64,000 nt of DNA from Chryseobacterium mucoviscidosis (GTDB lineage Bacteria; Bacteroidota; Bacteroidia; Flavobacteriales; Weeksellaceae). The translations under genes were made by a program, and so were the position numbers. The stretch is from the NCBI RefSeq assembly GCF_002177115.1, contig NZ_MVAG01000081.1:1-64000 (forward strand), written 5' to 3'. The notes under the pieces are model-generated. The model was given only the letters and a program-made list of their open reading frames with translations. It was not told where the DNA came from and ran no database searches. Every line of letters begins with the position of its first letter. The stretch's first letter is position 1. Positions 23,402 to 32,206 of this stretch are shown in pieces.

Positions 23402-23725
23402 TTGAAAAAGAACAGTCTTTATAAAGGAACCCTCCAAAACATCATCCTGAAGCTTCTTGCCAAGGAAGTGAAAATGTATGGATACCAGATCACGCAGCGC
23501 GCCAAAGAACTTACGCAGGGCGAACTGGAAATGACGGAAGGTGCGCTGTATCCGCTTTTGCATAAGCTGGAAGCGGAAGGAATGATTTTGTCTGAAATCC
23601 AGAAGATCAACGGAAGAGACCGGAAATATTATCTTCTAACCGAAAAAGGGAAAAAACAGCAGGCAGAACAGGAAGCAGAAATGAAAAATTATTTATTTAA
23701 CCTCAATACGATTTTTAATATATGA
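23402..23725 (+). CDS. PadR-family transcriptional regulator
   Basis: This 107-residue protein has a PadR winged helix: MKKNSLYKGTLQNIILKLL, MYGYQITQRAKELTQGELEMTEGALYPLLHKLEAEGMI, and GRDRKYYLLTEKGKKQ. The start used is TTG at 23402, which gives the usual N-terminus of flavobacterial PadR proteins. The frame extends to TTG at 23378, but that codon lies inside the predicted -7 box. No ATG fits. The stop overlaps the ATG of the next gene by 4 bp (ATGA). PadR proteins usually repress their own operon; the two following membrane proteins are probable targets. Confidence 0.85.
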   Translation: MKKNSLYKGTLQNIILKLLAKEVKMYGYQITQRAKELTQGELEMTEGALYPLLHKLEAEGMILSEIQKINGRDRKYYLLTEKGKKQQAEQEAEMKNYLFNLNTIFNI

Positions 23726-24339
23726 TAACCAAAGAAAAGGAACATCAAATAGAATTATATCTGAATTCAAAAAAGCTGACTGCTCAGATTTTAGCTGAAG
23801 TGAAAGATCATTTTATTTCCCAGATCAGTCATCTGATGCTGTCTGAAAATTTAAGTTTTCCCGAGGCTTTTCTGAAAGCTAAAATCAGTTGGAATAATGA
23901 GTTGGAAATGGTAAACGCAGATTTTCTTTCGTTCAAAAAAGTAGCCAGAATCGAAAAAGTTATTTTACAGCAGAGGTTTAGAAAGATTGGCATTTTTTCT
24001 TTCATTCTTGCAACAGCAGCAACATTCATAATGTTTTTAAATACGGATGTTTTTTTTACAGTTCAGATTGTATTGTTGGGAAGCTTAGCAATTCTTTTGG
24101 CATACAGTTTCCTTACCAAAAAGATGAAGTTTTCCAATTATATCGCCATGAGCTTTCATCCTCTACTGCTTAGAAATCTTCTTTTCGGAGTGCTGATCTT
24201 TGCTTTTGGATCTTTTATAACAGCAGAAAACTGGAAAATCATGGATATGAATGTTTCAAAATTTCTATCGGTATATTCTTTGGCGGTTCAGCTTCAGTTA
24301 TTGTATTTCAATTCAAAGAAAATTAATGTTTTAGTTTAA
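23722..24339 (+). CDS. Membrane protein of the PadR operon (first paralogue)
   Basis: This 205-residue protein has a soluble N-terminal helical part (about 1-85) and four membrane segments (about 90-107, 111-130, 150-168 and 178-196). The N-terminal block EVKDHFISQISHLMLSENLSFPEAFLKAK resembles that of the next gene, so the two are paralogues. A short N-terminal helical domain before membrane helices is common in proteins next to PadR regulators, such as DUF1700-like proteins, but no name can be assigned with certainty. Confidence 0.82.
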   Translation: MITKEKEHQIELYLNSKKLTAQILAEVKDHFISQISHLMLSENLSFPEAFLKAKISWNNELEMVNADFLSFKKVARIEKVILQQRFRKIGIFSFILATAATFIMFLNTDVFFTVQIVLLGSLAILLAYSFLTKKMKFSNYIAMSFHPLLLRNLLFGVLIFAFGSFITAENWKIMDMNVSKFLSVYSLAVQLQLLYFNSKKINVLV

Positions 24340-24347
24340 AATTTAAA

Positions 24348-25076
24348 ATGATGTTTTCAAAAGAACACGAACAGGAAATTACGGATTATCTTATTTTTCA
24401 CAGGCTTCCTCTGGATATTTTAGTTGAGGTGAAAGATCATATGATCTCGCAGATTGCCGATATTCAGATGGAGGAAAATGTGGGTTTCGATGAAGCTTTT
24501 CTTAAAACGAAAAAGTTATGGGGAAGTGAATTTAAAATGACGCGTTACTCTATTTTTTACCAAGAACAGATTCCGTTTATTGTAAAGAGAATTGCGAAGG
24601 TAAAGTATCGCAGCATTTTTAAAAAATCGTTGATTTTCGGGCTGGCTTCTTTTACAGTAAATCTCCTTTTGATCTATTTTTCAACCGATCAGGAAACTTA
24701 CAGTGATCTTTTCAGGCTGTATAATTCACTTTTTGTAATAGTTCCTTTTTTATTATGGCTGTTTAATAAAAATTTGAGAAAATATGTAAAAAAAGATTTT
24801 AAATATCAGGGAAAATCTTTCTTTACCATCTATCAGCAGAATCTGGGGCTTTTTGTTTTGACGCTTAATATCTCTTTTCAGCTTATTCTCCGGGAGGATA
24901 AATATGTTTTCCGGTTTTTCAGAACAGATGATCCTGTATCGGTATTTCCACTTCTGATTACTTTAATAATTCCTTTTGTATTGTATGTTGTTATTATTTT
25001 CGTGATGATTAATTTTTTTGAACATAAAAAATCATTAGAAAAAATGAAAGAGTTTCTGAATCTTTCTGCTGAATAA
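24348..25076 (+). CDS. Membrane protein of the PadR operon (second paralogue)
   Basis: This 242-residue protein has an N-terminal helical part (about 1-85) whose core EVKDHMISQIADIQMEENVGFDEAFLKTK closely matches that of the preceding protein. Membrane segments are seen at about 93-111, 126-140, 166-181 and 199-224. It lies 8 bp after the preceding gene and ends 1 bp before the convergent serine-hydrolase gene. It probably works with the first paralogue, perhaps as a heteromeric membrane complex under PadR control. Function is unknown. Confidence 0.82.
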   Translation: MMFSKEHEQEITDYLIFHRLPLDILVEVKDHMISQIADIQMEENVGFDEAFLKTKKLWGSEFKMTRYSIFYQEQIPFIVKRIAKVKYRSIFKKSLIFGLASFTVNLLLIYFSTDQETYSDLFRLYNSLFVIVPFLLWLFNKNLRKYVKKDFKYQGKSFFTIYQQNLGLFVLTLNISFQLILREDKYVFRFFRTDDPVSVFPLLITLIIPFVLYVVIIFVMINFFEHKKSLEKMKEFLNLSAE

Positions 25077-25077
25077 T

Positions 25078-26226
25078 TTACATCTTCATTGTATTTCCTT
25101 TTGTAGAATTCATCTCCGAAATGGTACTTTCCAAAGCATCTGTAATTTTTTTGATCTCAACGTGAGGTTTAAAGGTAAATCCTTTTCCCTGTTCCTCATC
25201 GGCGATATTGGAAAGAATAATGACCGAAGTTTTTGTTTCCGGATAAAAGATATTTAATGAAGGTGAGCCTTTAACGTAACCGCTGTGGAAAAATGCCGAC
25301 GGTTTTCCGATGTTGCTCATAATTCCGTATCCATAACCCATTTTCCCGAAAATAGCATGATGTCTTTCTGCGCTTTTAGATTCAAACTTTTTCAGTGTTT
25401 CAGGACGGAGGATTTTTTCGCTGTATAAAGCAGTATTCCACATATGAAGATCGTTAATGGTGGATAAAATTCCGCCTGCAGGAACTCCGATATCTTTACT
25501 GGCGAGTCTTTTCGGCATATTCTGGATCTTTTCGAATTTTTTTCTGTTGCCTAAATAAGCTCCGGCAAAGTTTTCTCCCTCAAAATAAGTCGCAGTTGAA
25601 GAATGATTCATTCCGGCTGTTTTAAATAAATCCAAAACATTTTCGTCATACGATTTACCCGAAACTTTTTCCACAATTTTTCCCAATGTATTAAAACCGT
25701 CGTTGGAATAAAAGAAATCTGTTCCGCTTTTAAACTGGAGCTTTCCGCCCAAAGTATTCAGTCCCGAAGTATGGTTCAGAAGCTGATGAATGGTAATGTT
25801 TTCATAATTTTTATTTTGAAACTCCTTTAAATAAGTTGAAACTTTATCGTCTACATTCAGTTTTCCCTGTTCCATCTGAAGCAGAATTAAAGCAGCGGTA
25901 AATTGCTTGCTTACAGAACCGATGGCAAAAACAGTACTGTCATTAATCTTTAACTGATCCTTAAAATCTGCAAAACCCTGATTTTTTCTGTACAGTTCAA
26001 CCGAATCTTTAAAAACCGCCACACTTCCGTTAAACTGATATTTTTTGAAAACAGAATCGATCTGGTTTTTCAGAAGACTTTTTTCAAAAGCAATGATCGT
26101 ACTGTCTGCAATTGCCTGTTTGTCCACTTTTCTTTCGGAAGGAATAAATGGAATCTCCTTTTGACAGGAAACTAAACTAATGGAAACAGAAGCAATAAGG
26201 ATAAAGAAAAGTATTTTTTTAATCAT
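25078..26226 (-). CDS. Serine hydrolase of the beta-lactamase family, lipoprotein
   Basis: This 382-residue protein has a lipoprotein signal (LVSC, Cys21). It carries the class C beta-lactamase or DD-peptidase motifs: SVSK with the nucleophile Ser104 and Lys107, YSN (173-175) and an HSGYVKG motif near the C-terminus. Members include esterases, DD-peptidases and class C-like enzymes; the substrate cannot be told from sequence. The lipoprotein anchor suggests the periplasmic or outer-membrane surface. It is convergent with the PadR operon. Confidence 0.9.
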   Translation of the reverse strand: MIKKILFFILIASVSISLVSCQKEIPFIPSERKVDKQAIADSTIIAFEKSLLKNQIDSVFKKYQFNGSVAVFKDSVELYRKNQGFADFKDQLKINDSTVFAIGSVSKQFTAALILLQMEQGKLNVDDKVSTYLKEFQNKNYENITIHQLLNHTSGLNTLGGKLQFKSGTDFFYSNDGFNTLGKIVEKVSGKSYDENVLDLFKTAGMNHSSTATYFEGENFAGAYLGNRKKFEKIQNMPKRLASKDIGVPAGGILSTINDLHMWNTALYSEKILRPETLKKFESKSAERHHAIFGKMGYGYGIMSNIGKPSAFFHSGYVKGSPSLNIFYPETKTSVIILSNIADEEQGKGFTFKPHVEIKKITDALESTISEMNSTKGNTMKM

Positions 26227-26270
26227 TTATTGTTTTTCTTTCAGGAAGCAATTTTTATGCCTCTGTAACG

Positions 26271-26300
26271 AAAAAGCCTCCTAATTTTCATTAAGAGGCT
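26271..26300 (-). terminator. Terminator after the beta-helix gene
   Basis: The minus strand reads AGCCTCTTAAT, an 8-base loop, ATTAGGAGGCT and five T's. The 11-bp stem has one G-T pair. Confidence 0.88.
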
Positions 26301-26325
26301 GGTTGTAAATTATTAAAAATGATAA

Positions 26326-28575
26326 TTAAAATGATACCGTATTTACAGTATTGGTTGCTGAAGTGGTAAAGGTACTTTTAAGCGTTCCTCCGGAAGTAGA
26401 ATAAGTTCCTCCGGTATATAATCCCCATCCTGAAGTTCCTCCCACAAAACTTCCGCCGGTATAACTTCCGCCAAAATAAACTTTATAAGTAGTACTGTTT
26501 GTAAGATTAGGACTGGAAAAATGAAAATAATACACTCCGTTTTTAGGTTTGAAGGTTACCATTTCCGTTCCCGAAGCGTTTTCAATATGCAGAATAGAAG
26601 TGGCTGCAAGCTGTGCGCTGGATTTCAGGAACATACTTACCTGTGTGGAAGCAGCTCCCATTGCTTTAGTCATACTTGCATTCGATCCCGCAGAAATCAG
26701 AAAACCTCCGTTCATTAAAAAAGTTCCGTTGTAATCAATTCCTTCTTCCGGCTGGCTTGTCGGTCCGTTTACAATAGTTGTTCCGCCTGTAATCGTAATA
26801 TTTCCGTTGCTGTCAATCGCATCGCTTCCTGCTACGATATTAATTCCTCCGGTAATGTACAGATGGCTGTTGTCATTAGATTCCGTTCCACCAGCAACTG
26901 TACCGTAAGTTGCATTAATTCCGTCGTTGGAAGCCGTTATATTGTTTACTCCTCCTGCTAAAGTAATAATCGGCGCTTCTACGCCTTCACCAACTCCCGA
27001 AGTAGATGAAATTGCGGAAACCGTATTTGTTCCTCCATTTATGGTAACCGATGCATCCGAATGAATCCCATCATCTGTAGAATTAAAGGTGTTGTTTCCA
27101 TTATTGATTGTAACAGCTCCGGTTGCGACCAAAGTTTTCGGGTGACTGTAATCTGTTCCGGATACTAAAAATCTGGCTCCTGTCGTTTTAATCAGTAAAA
27201 CAGGATTTCCTGTTGCGCTTCCTATCGTTATCGTTCCGTCTGCTTTTAAGCCTTTTCCTCCTGTTCCCGAACTTGTTGTCGTCACCGAACCTGCATTAAT
27301 CAGAAGATTTCCGTCTGCTGTAATGGCGGAAGAAGAGTAAGAATCCAAAACGCCTGTTGTATTGGTGTAAGTAGCTCCGTTTCCTGCCGTTGTAATCGTT
27401 AAATTTCCATTATTGACTGTGATATTCTGAGCGGCTGAAATTCCTTTTCCTCCGTTTGCCGTAGAAGCTAAAGAAAGATTGAAGGTTCCTCCGTTTACAA
27501 TAACATTTCCATCGGTTTTTATGGCTGTGGAATAAGAAGGGTCATATCCGCTTCCTGAAGCGGTAAGAACGGCTGCTCCGGAAAGTGTGGCAGTAATATT
27601 TCCTCCGTCGAAAGTAATGTTTCCTTTTGCACTGATGGCTTTCGATTGTGCGCCTGTTAAAGTTAAATTAAATGTGCCTCCCGAAATTCCGATGGTTGAA
27701 GTTCCTGTTTTAATCGCTTTTACATCGGCTGAAGCCAAAGTTGCGGTTACATTTCCTCCCGAAATAGAGATTGCTGTATCTCCTGCATCAATTGCGTCCC
27801 CGGTTGCTGTGATGTTTACCGTTCCGCTGCTCATTGCATAACCTTCCGAATGAAAACCGTCTGATGTGGCAGAAGTTACTGTAATATTTCCGTTCTGAAC
27901 TTCAATTCCTGCGGAAGTGGAAACACCGTGCTTTTTAATTCCTTTGATGTTTAAAGTTCCTGTTCCTGTAAAAATTATTTTTCCGTCGGTTTGTAATGTC
28001 CCGTTTTTTGTGCTTGAAGAACCGTCTGTTAACGAATTTGTTGTCCCTGCCTGAAGGGTAAAAGTATGAGTTTGTCCGCCGGTGATATTAATGGCAGATC
28101 CGGAAGCATTGGTAAGATTTAAATTATTCATTACAAAACTTGCGGGAAGAGAAGAGCTCATTGTGAGACTTCCTGTTGTGCTTGTTCCCAGTAAATTGTA
28201 TTCTAAATTATTGATGGTTGCAGTGGACACAACATTCACCGTTCCGCCTGTTGCCGTAATAGTAACCCCCTGATTAGAATAAGGATTGATAATGGTTGCA
28301 TTTTCCGAACCTTTGTAAATAATATAAATTTTAGTTAAGCTAACCGCAGTAGCAGAGAACGTTAAACTGTCAACGATGCTTTTCGGTAAGTCTAAACTTG
28401 TTGTAGCTCCGTTAATGTGAAATTTTGTATAATTTGAGTCAAATTTAATGCTGTCGACAACCGGAGTAGGGGAAGCATACATATTGTTTCCCGAATTATG
28501 CGCCACAATATTGCTTTGGGCTTTTAATCCAAAAGACAAAATAAACGCAATTACTATATATAAATGCTTTCTCAT
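26326..28575 (-). CDS. Exported beta-helix protein, Cthe_2159/carbohydrate-binding-like
   Basis: This 749-residue protein has a signal peptide (about 1-19). The mature chain is low-complexity in Gly, Thr, Ser and Asn and is built from many short repeats of the form ISGGTFNLTLTGAQSKAI or NGGTFNLSLASTANGGKGI. These match the parallel beta-helix of the Cthe_2159 carbohydrate-binding family. The C-terminal 80 residues differ and hold an aromatic-rich beta domain. It has no T9SS domain of its own. It overlaps by 4 bp the short T9SS protein gene in front of it. Confidence 0.85.
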   Translation of the reverse strand: MRKHLYIVIAFILSFGLKAQSNIVAHNSGNNMYASPTPVVDSIKFDSNYTKFHINGATTSLDLPKSIVDSLTFSATAVSLTKIYIIYKGSENATIINPYSNQGVTITATGGTVNVVSTATINNLEYNLLGTSTTGSLTMSSSLPASFVMNNLNLTNASGSAINITGGQTHTFTLQAGTTNSLTDGSSSTKNGTLQTDGKIIFTGTGTLNIKGIKKHGVSTSAGIEVQNGNITVTSATSDGFHSEGYAMSSGTVNITATGDAIDAGDTAISISGGNVTATLASADVKAIKTGTSTIGISGGTFNLTLTGAQSKAISAKGNITFDGGNITATLSGAAVLTASGSGYDPSYSTAIKTDGNVIVNGGTFNLSLASTANGGKGISAAQNITVNNGNLTITTAGNGATYTNTTGVLDSYSSSAITADGNLLINAGSVTTTSSGTGGKGLKADGTITIGSATGNPVLLIKTTGARFLVSGTDYSHPKTLVATGAVTINNGNNTFNSTDDGIHSDASVTINGGTNTVSAISSTSGVGEGVEAPIITLAGGVNNITASNDGINATYGTVAGGTESNDNSHLYITGGINIVAGSDAIDSNGNITITGGTTIVNGPTSQPEEGIDYNGTFLMNGGFLISAGSNASMTKAMGAASTQVSMFLKSSAQLAATSILHIENASGTEMVTFKPKNGVYYFHFSSPNLTNSTTYKVYFGGSYTGGSFVGGTSGWGLYTGGTYSTSGGTLKSTFTTSATNTVNTVSF

Positions 28576-29063
28576 TTTTTGATCAGTTTTAAAGTTGTGT
28601 TGTTAACCTGCACCAGATAAAAGCCTTCTCTGAAGCTGCTGATATTGATGTCTTCATTGGGTTGATAAGTTCCCGACAGAACAAGTCTTCCTTCAGCAGA
28701 ATAGATTTTCACTTTTAAAGATTCTTTTTTGTCTGATGTTATTCTGATGAATTCTGCGGAAGGATTCGGGTATAACCTGATCTGGTCTTTATTTATCCCG
28801 ATTTCCTGAGTGGCTAAAATAGCTGACGAAAAAGTAATTTTCCGGATAATACCGGTCGGGATAGAAATATCGGAAGCGGAACTCGCGGTTTTTACCAACA
28901 AATTGCTGCCTGAAAAGTAAAGTTTTCCGCTGTTTTCAATCGTGTAGTTCTGTGTGGAACCCGTGTAATAGGTAACTTTTATTGTTGTCTGTGCAAAGGA
29001 AACTGCAGCAAACACAAATAAAAGCAAACACATCATTTTACTGAAAGGTTTTGCTATTTTCAT
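28572..29063 (-). CDS. Short T9SS type A sorting-domain protein
   Basis: This 163-residue protein has a signal peptide, then a short central region (ITFSSAILATQEIG) that ends a beta domain of about 65 residues. A type A sorting domain follows: IRLYPNPSAEFIRITSD, LKVKIYSAEGRLVLSG, then REGFYLVQVNNTTLKLIKK. The ATG at 29063 is used; a TTG two codons upstream is less likely. It overlaps the start of the Cthe_2159-like gene by 4 bp. The pair may act together, the short protein bringing the T9SS signal. Confidence 0.83.
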   Translation of the reverse strand: MKIAKPFSKMMCLLLFVFAAVSFAQTTIKVTYYTGSTQNYTIENSGKLYFSGSNLLVKTASSASDISIPTGIIRKITFSSAILATQEIGINKDQIRLYPNPSAEFIRITSDKKESLKVKIYSAEGRLVLSGTYQPNEDINISSFREGFYLVQVNNTTLKLIKK

Positions 29064-29083
29064 TGTCAAATTAATTTAAATTC

Positions 29084-29091
29084 CAAAATTA
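29084..29091 (-). promoter_or_regulatory. -7 promoter box for the T9SS/beta-helix pair
   Basis: The minus strand reads TAATTTTG, a full match to TAnnTTTG, 20 bp before the ATG. Confidence 0.5.
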
Positions 29092-29353
29092 ATTTTTAGT
29101 TAACATTGAAAAAATAATTTGAGGTAAACAGTAAAAATGTGTCGGTGAATGATAAATATTTAATTAAAATAAATTTATTTTGAAATATCCTTATTTTACA
29201 AAAACAATAAAAATATCTTTTACAAGATCACTTTCGGTGAAAAATTTAGTGTATGGTTTTGGGATGTAATGAATGGAGTATTTGCTGCTGTACAAAGAAT
29301 AGCTTTTGTTGAACAGTTTGTAATCAAGTCTCTTACCGTGCAGAAAAACGGAA

Positions 29354-30064
29354 TTATTTTACAATCAGATCGCAAAACCAGAAAACATATTCATCATCTT
29401 CGCTGTTTTCATCAGATTTCGGTTTCGGATAGTTTTTTTTAACAATTTCCCCGATCTCGAATTCAACAGGATTTTTAAAAAGAGGTCCGTCAAAAGTAAA
29501 AGTGTGAAATTCTCCATTTTCTCCGCAAGGATCTACGTTTTCCGGTAAATCTTTAATGAAGTCTTCATCAATAATTCTTCCGGCAAAACTTTTATCGAGA
29601 TAGGTTTCGTTCACGCATACAACGATGGTTTTAAAGCCAAGATTTAAAAATTCACGGATGAGGTCGGTTGTATTGATTTTCCATAACGGAAAGATTCCTT
29701 TCATTCCGATGGAGCGTAACTGATCTTCGCGGTATTTCTTTAAATCTTCCAGAAAAATATCCCCGAAAATAGAATGGGTAATGCCCCGAGATTTCAGATC
29801 ATTCATCGTTTTGCTCATCAGTTCACGGTATTCTTCCATTGTAGGTTCTTTGGGAAGTTCCATTTTAATTAAAGGAAAGCCTAGACTTTCTGCCTGTTTT
29901 TCCAGTAATGAAACATGAACGCCGTGCATGGAGATTCTCTGAAATTCTTTATTAATGCTTGTAAGCAGAGAGGTGACTTCAAATTTTTCTTCCTTTAAAA
30001 TTTTATATAACGCTAAAGCAGAATCTTTTCCGCTGCTCCAGTTGAAGATGGCTTTCGGTTTCAT
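29354..30064 (-). CDS. Dph6-like ATP-pyrophosphatase
   Basis: This 236-residue protein starts MKPKAIFNWSSGKDSALALY, with the PP-loop SSGKDS at residues 10-15. Further matches to the diphthine-ammonia ligase family are the block ITHSIFGDIFLEDLKKYREDQL (about 111-132) and the PCGENGEFHTF motif near 196-206. In eukaryotes and archaea Dph6 amidates diphthine on EF2; bacteria have no diphthamide, so this homologue must adenylate another acid. The ATG at 30064 is chosen, because the in-frame TTG at 30085 is part of a -7 box. Confidence 0.87.
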   Translation of the reverse strand: MKPKAIFNWSSGKDSALALYKILKEEKFEVTSLLTSINKEFQRISMHGVHVSLLEKQAESLGFPLIKMELPKEPTMEEYRELMSKTMNDLKSRGITHSIFGDIFLEDLKKYREDQLRSIGMKGIFPLWKINTTDLIREFLNLGFKTIVVCVNETYLDKSFAGRIIDEDFIKDLPENVDPCGENGEFHTFTFDGPLFKNPVEFEIGEIVKKNYPKPKSDENSEDDEYVFWFCDLIVK

Positions 30065-30082
30065 TGTTGAGGTAATGTTTTT

Positions 30083-30090
30083 CAAAAATA
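30083..30090 (-). promoter_or_regulatory. -7 promoter box for the Dph6-like gene
   Basis: The minus strand reads TATTTTTG, matching TAnnTTTG, 18 bp before the ATG at 30064. The in-frame TTG at 30085 lies inside this box. Confidence 0.55.
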
Positions 30091-30246
30091 ATCAGATTGA
30101 TTCAGAATTCAGTTGATAATCGAACATATTTATTGAAATTATGGTTGTTTGTACTGTATTAGATTATTTTAATTAAATGTTAATAAAAGTTCATATATAA
30201 TTTTATTTTAGTCAGTTGTAAGGATTTATGGTGGGTAATAATGTTA

Positions 30247-30254
30247 TATATTTG
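30247..30254 (+). promoter_or_regulatory. -7 promoter box for the C1q-like gene
   Basis: TATATTTG matches the -7 consensus and lies 20 bp before the GTG start at 30275. A clear -33 TTTG is not seen at the right distance. Confidence 0.45.
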
Positions 30255-30274
30255 CACCTGCTAATTTTTGTGCC

Positions 30275-31027
30275 GTGAAAAAGTTTTTTTTATTTCTATC
30301 GATTGTATTTCTGAGTCGGGCGAATGCTCAGAATGTTGGGATCAATTCGCTTACACCGCAAATGACTCTGGATGTAAATGGTGTGGCTTCTACCGTTAGC
30401 AAAGCGGACGGAATGAGAGCGCCCAGAATAACGTTGGCTCAGCTAAATGCAAAGACAGGGTATAACTCTAATCATGTAGGTGCTTTACTTTATATTACGG
30501 ATGTTACAGGAGGTTCCACGGTATCTGCAACAGCACAGATCGCGACGGTTGGATATTACTATTTTGATGGTACCGCATGGCAATCTGTAGTTGCTAAAAC
30601 AGGAACAGCGGTTTTTATTGCTTCACTGGGAAGCGGAAATGGTTCTGCAACAGCGGCTAGTATCAATTCCGGTGGTTTTACCACAGTTCCTCTTTCAACC
30701 GTAACTAAAAATGTAGGCGGTGGAATCTGGACTCCGGCAACCAACACATACACTGTGCCAAGTTCGGGAACTTATCTCATTAAATCGAGTATCAGACTTG
30801 TAGATGGAAGCGCAAGTAGAAATGTGTTTCAGGCGGTACATACTGTAAATTCAGATATTCCCGAAGGAATCTGGGACACGAATTCCGGAAACCGCTGGAC
30901 AATGCTGTATACAAGAATTGCCTATTTTAACAAAAATGATCAGTTAAGGCTTTATATGTATTCTGACGGAGCAACGGCTAATATTTCTGACGCTTCTCTG
31001 AATATTGTTTTGCTAAGCCAGAACTAA
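30275..31027 (+). CDS. Exported C1q-like domain protein
   Basis: This 250-residue protein starts with GTG and has a signal peptide (about 1-18, ending ANAQ). An N-terminal block NVGINSLTPQMTLDVNG is typical of Bacteroidetes surface proteins that carry tail-fibre-like or C1q-like C-termini. About residues 110-250 fit a jelly-roll: FTTVPLSTVTKN, TPATNTYTVPSSGTYLIKSS, then NKNDQLRLYMYSDG. The fold is usually an adhesive or structural module. It has no T9SS domain. A hairpin terminator follows. Confidence 0.78.
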   Translation: MKKFFLFLSIVFLSRANAQNVGINSLTPQMTLDVNGVASTVSKADGMRAPRITLAQLNAKTGYNSNHVGALLYITDVTGGSTVSATAQIATVGYYYFDGTAWQSVVAKTGTAVFIASLGSGNGSATAASINSGGFTTVPLSTVTKNVGGGIWTPATNTYTVPSSGTYLIKSSIRLVDGSASRNVFQAVHTVNSDIPEGIWDTNSGNRWTMLYTRIAYFNKNDQLRLYMYSDGATANISDASLNIVLLSQN

Positions 31028-31045
31028 AGTCCTTTTGAAATAAAA

Positions 31046-31080
31046 TAAACCTCTCATAGAATTTCTGTGAGGGGTTTGTT
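31046..31080 (+). terminator. Terminator after the C1q-like gene
   Basis: AACCTCTCA and TGAGGGGTT form a 9-bp stem (one G-T pair) with an 11-base loop. The T-run is weak in both directions, so this may serve both convergent genes. Confidence 0.7.
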
Positions 31081-31081
31081 G

Positions 31082-32206
31082 TTACTTTATTTCTTCAGGT
31101 GTTAGCCATTTAACGGGACAATCCTTAAAATATTCATTAATCGCAGGAACTGCAATTTCAGCTTTAGGATGAACATCGTGAAATAAGATAATTCCCTTTC
31201 TCCATAAAAGCATCAGCGTAATAACTCTTGAAGAGACCTGTTGTGAAGATATTTTTTCACTCCAGTCCTGCGAATCGATATTCCACAAAAGAACAGGCTG
31301 CTTGTTTTTTAATAGATATTGTATAATCTCCTTGCTTCTTTGTCCATAAGGCGGACGAAAATAAAACGTCTTATGATTAAAATCAAAAACATCTTTAATA
31401 ATACCATTGCTTTCGTCGATCTGTAATTTCCAGTCGGGAAGATACTGATGCGATTTATGAACCATACTGTGAGAGCCGATCCAGTTTTCTCCGTACATAG
31501 ATGAAACACTGTTTTTGCCGTTTGCGGCAATTCTCTGTTGTAACTTATCTCCCGATAAAAAGAAAATACCTGTTAAGTTTTGCTCTTTTAAAACGTTAAT
31601 CAACTGATCTGTATGACCGTTTTTTGGAGTCGGACCATCATCGAACGTGAGAAGATAGTTTTTGTCATTTAATTCAAAACCATTTTTCTCGGTTGGATCT
31701 AATGTGTTGATTTCGCTTGTCCTTTTATTGGATTTTGCAGCCAGCCGAAGGCACTCTAAAATATATGTTTTATAAAAACTTTTAGAATTCTGATACCAGT
31801 TTTTTAGATTTTCAGGCAATCTTTCTGAAAGCTTTTTTGTTACCAAAACCAGTTCCGGATAAGTGGGATTTGTCTTTACAGAAACTACCTCCGAAAGCGC
31901 ATTAGCGTCTAAGCATTTAAAATTTTGAACCAGACGATCCTGAGTCTGTTTTTTCCAGATTTTTACCCCTTCGGAAGTTCCGTCTTTTACGGCTAAAATT
32001 TTGAATAATTCCGTTTCGTTGGAAGCATTAATTTCAGCGAATGTTTCCAGAAACACCAACATTTCCATTTTGGAAGCAACATCAAAATCTTTACTGCTTT
32101 TCATGGGTAAATTCCAAAGATCACGATTGGCGGTCGCAATGCTGGATGGACCTTGTGAGAAGATAAAATCTGAAACCAAAATGAACAATAAAAGTAATTT
32201 TTTCAT
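31082..32206 (-). CDS. Polysaccharide deacetylase family protein (NodB)
   Basis: This 374-residue exported protein has a signal peptide (about 1-18). A poorly conserved N-terminal region (about 20-180) precedes the NodB domain. The catalytic motifs are TFDDGP (residues 187-192), a metal-binding His pair in GSHSMVHKSH, RPPYG and a WNIDSQDW, LFHD ending. The reaction is removal of acetyl groups from a polysaccharide, either peptidoglycan or a surface glycan. The gene's ATG overlaps the stop of the upstream DUF2135-TPR gene (TAATG), so the two are coupled. Confidence 0.92.
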   Translation of the reverse strand: MKKLLLLFILVSDFIFSQGPSSIATANRDLWNLPMKSSKDFDVASKMEMLVFLETFAEINASNETELFKILAVKDGTSEGVKIWKKQTQDRLVQNFKCLDANALSEVVSVKTNPTYPELVLVTKKLSERLPENLKNWYQNSKSFYKTYILECLRLAAKSNKRTSEINTLDPTEKNGFELNDKNYLLTFDDGPTPKNGHTDQLINVLKEQNLTGIFFLSGDKLQQRIAANGKNSVSSMYGENWIGSHSMVHKSHQYLPDWKLQIDESNGIIKDVFDFNHKTFYFRPPYGQRSKEIIQYLLKNKQPVLLWNIDSQDWSEKISSQQVSSRVITLMLLWRKGIILFHDVHPKAEIAVPAINEYFKDCPVKWLTPEEIK

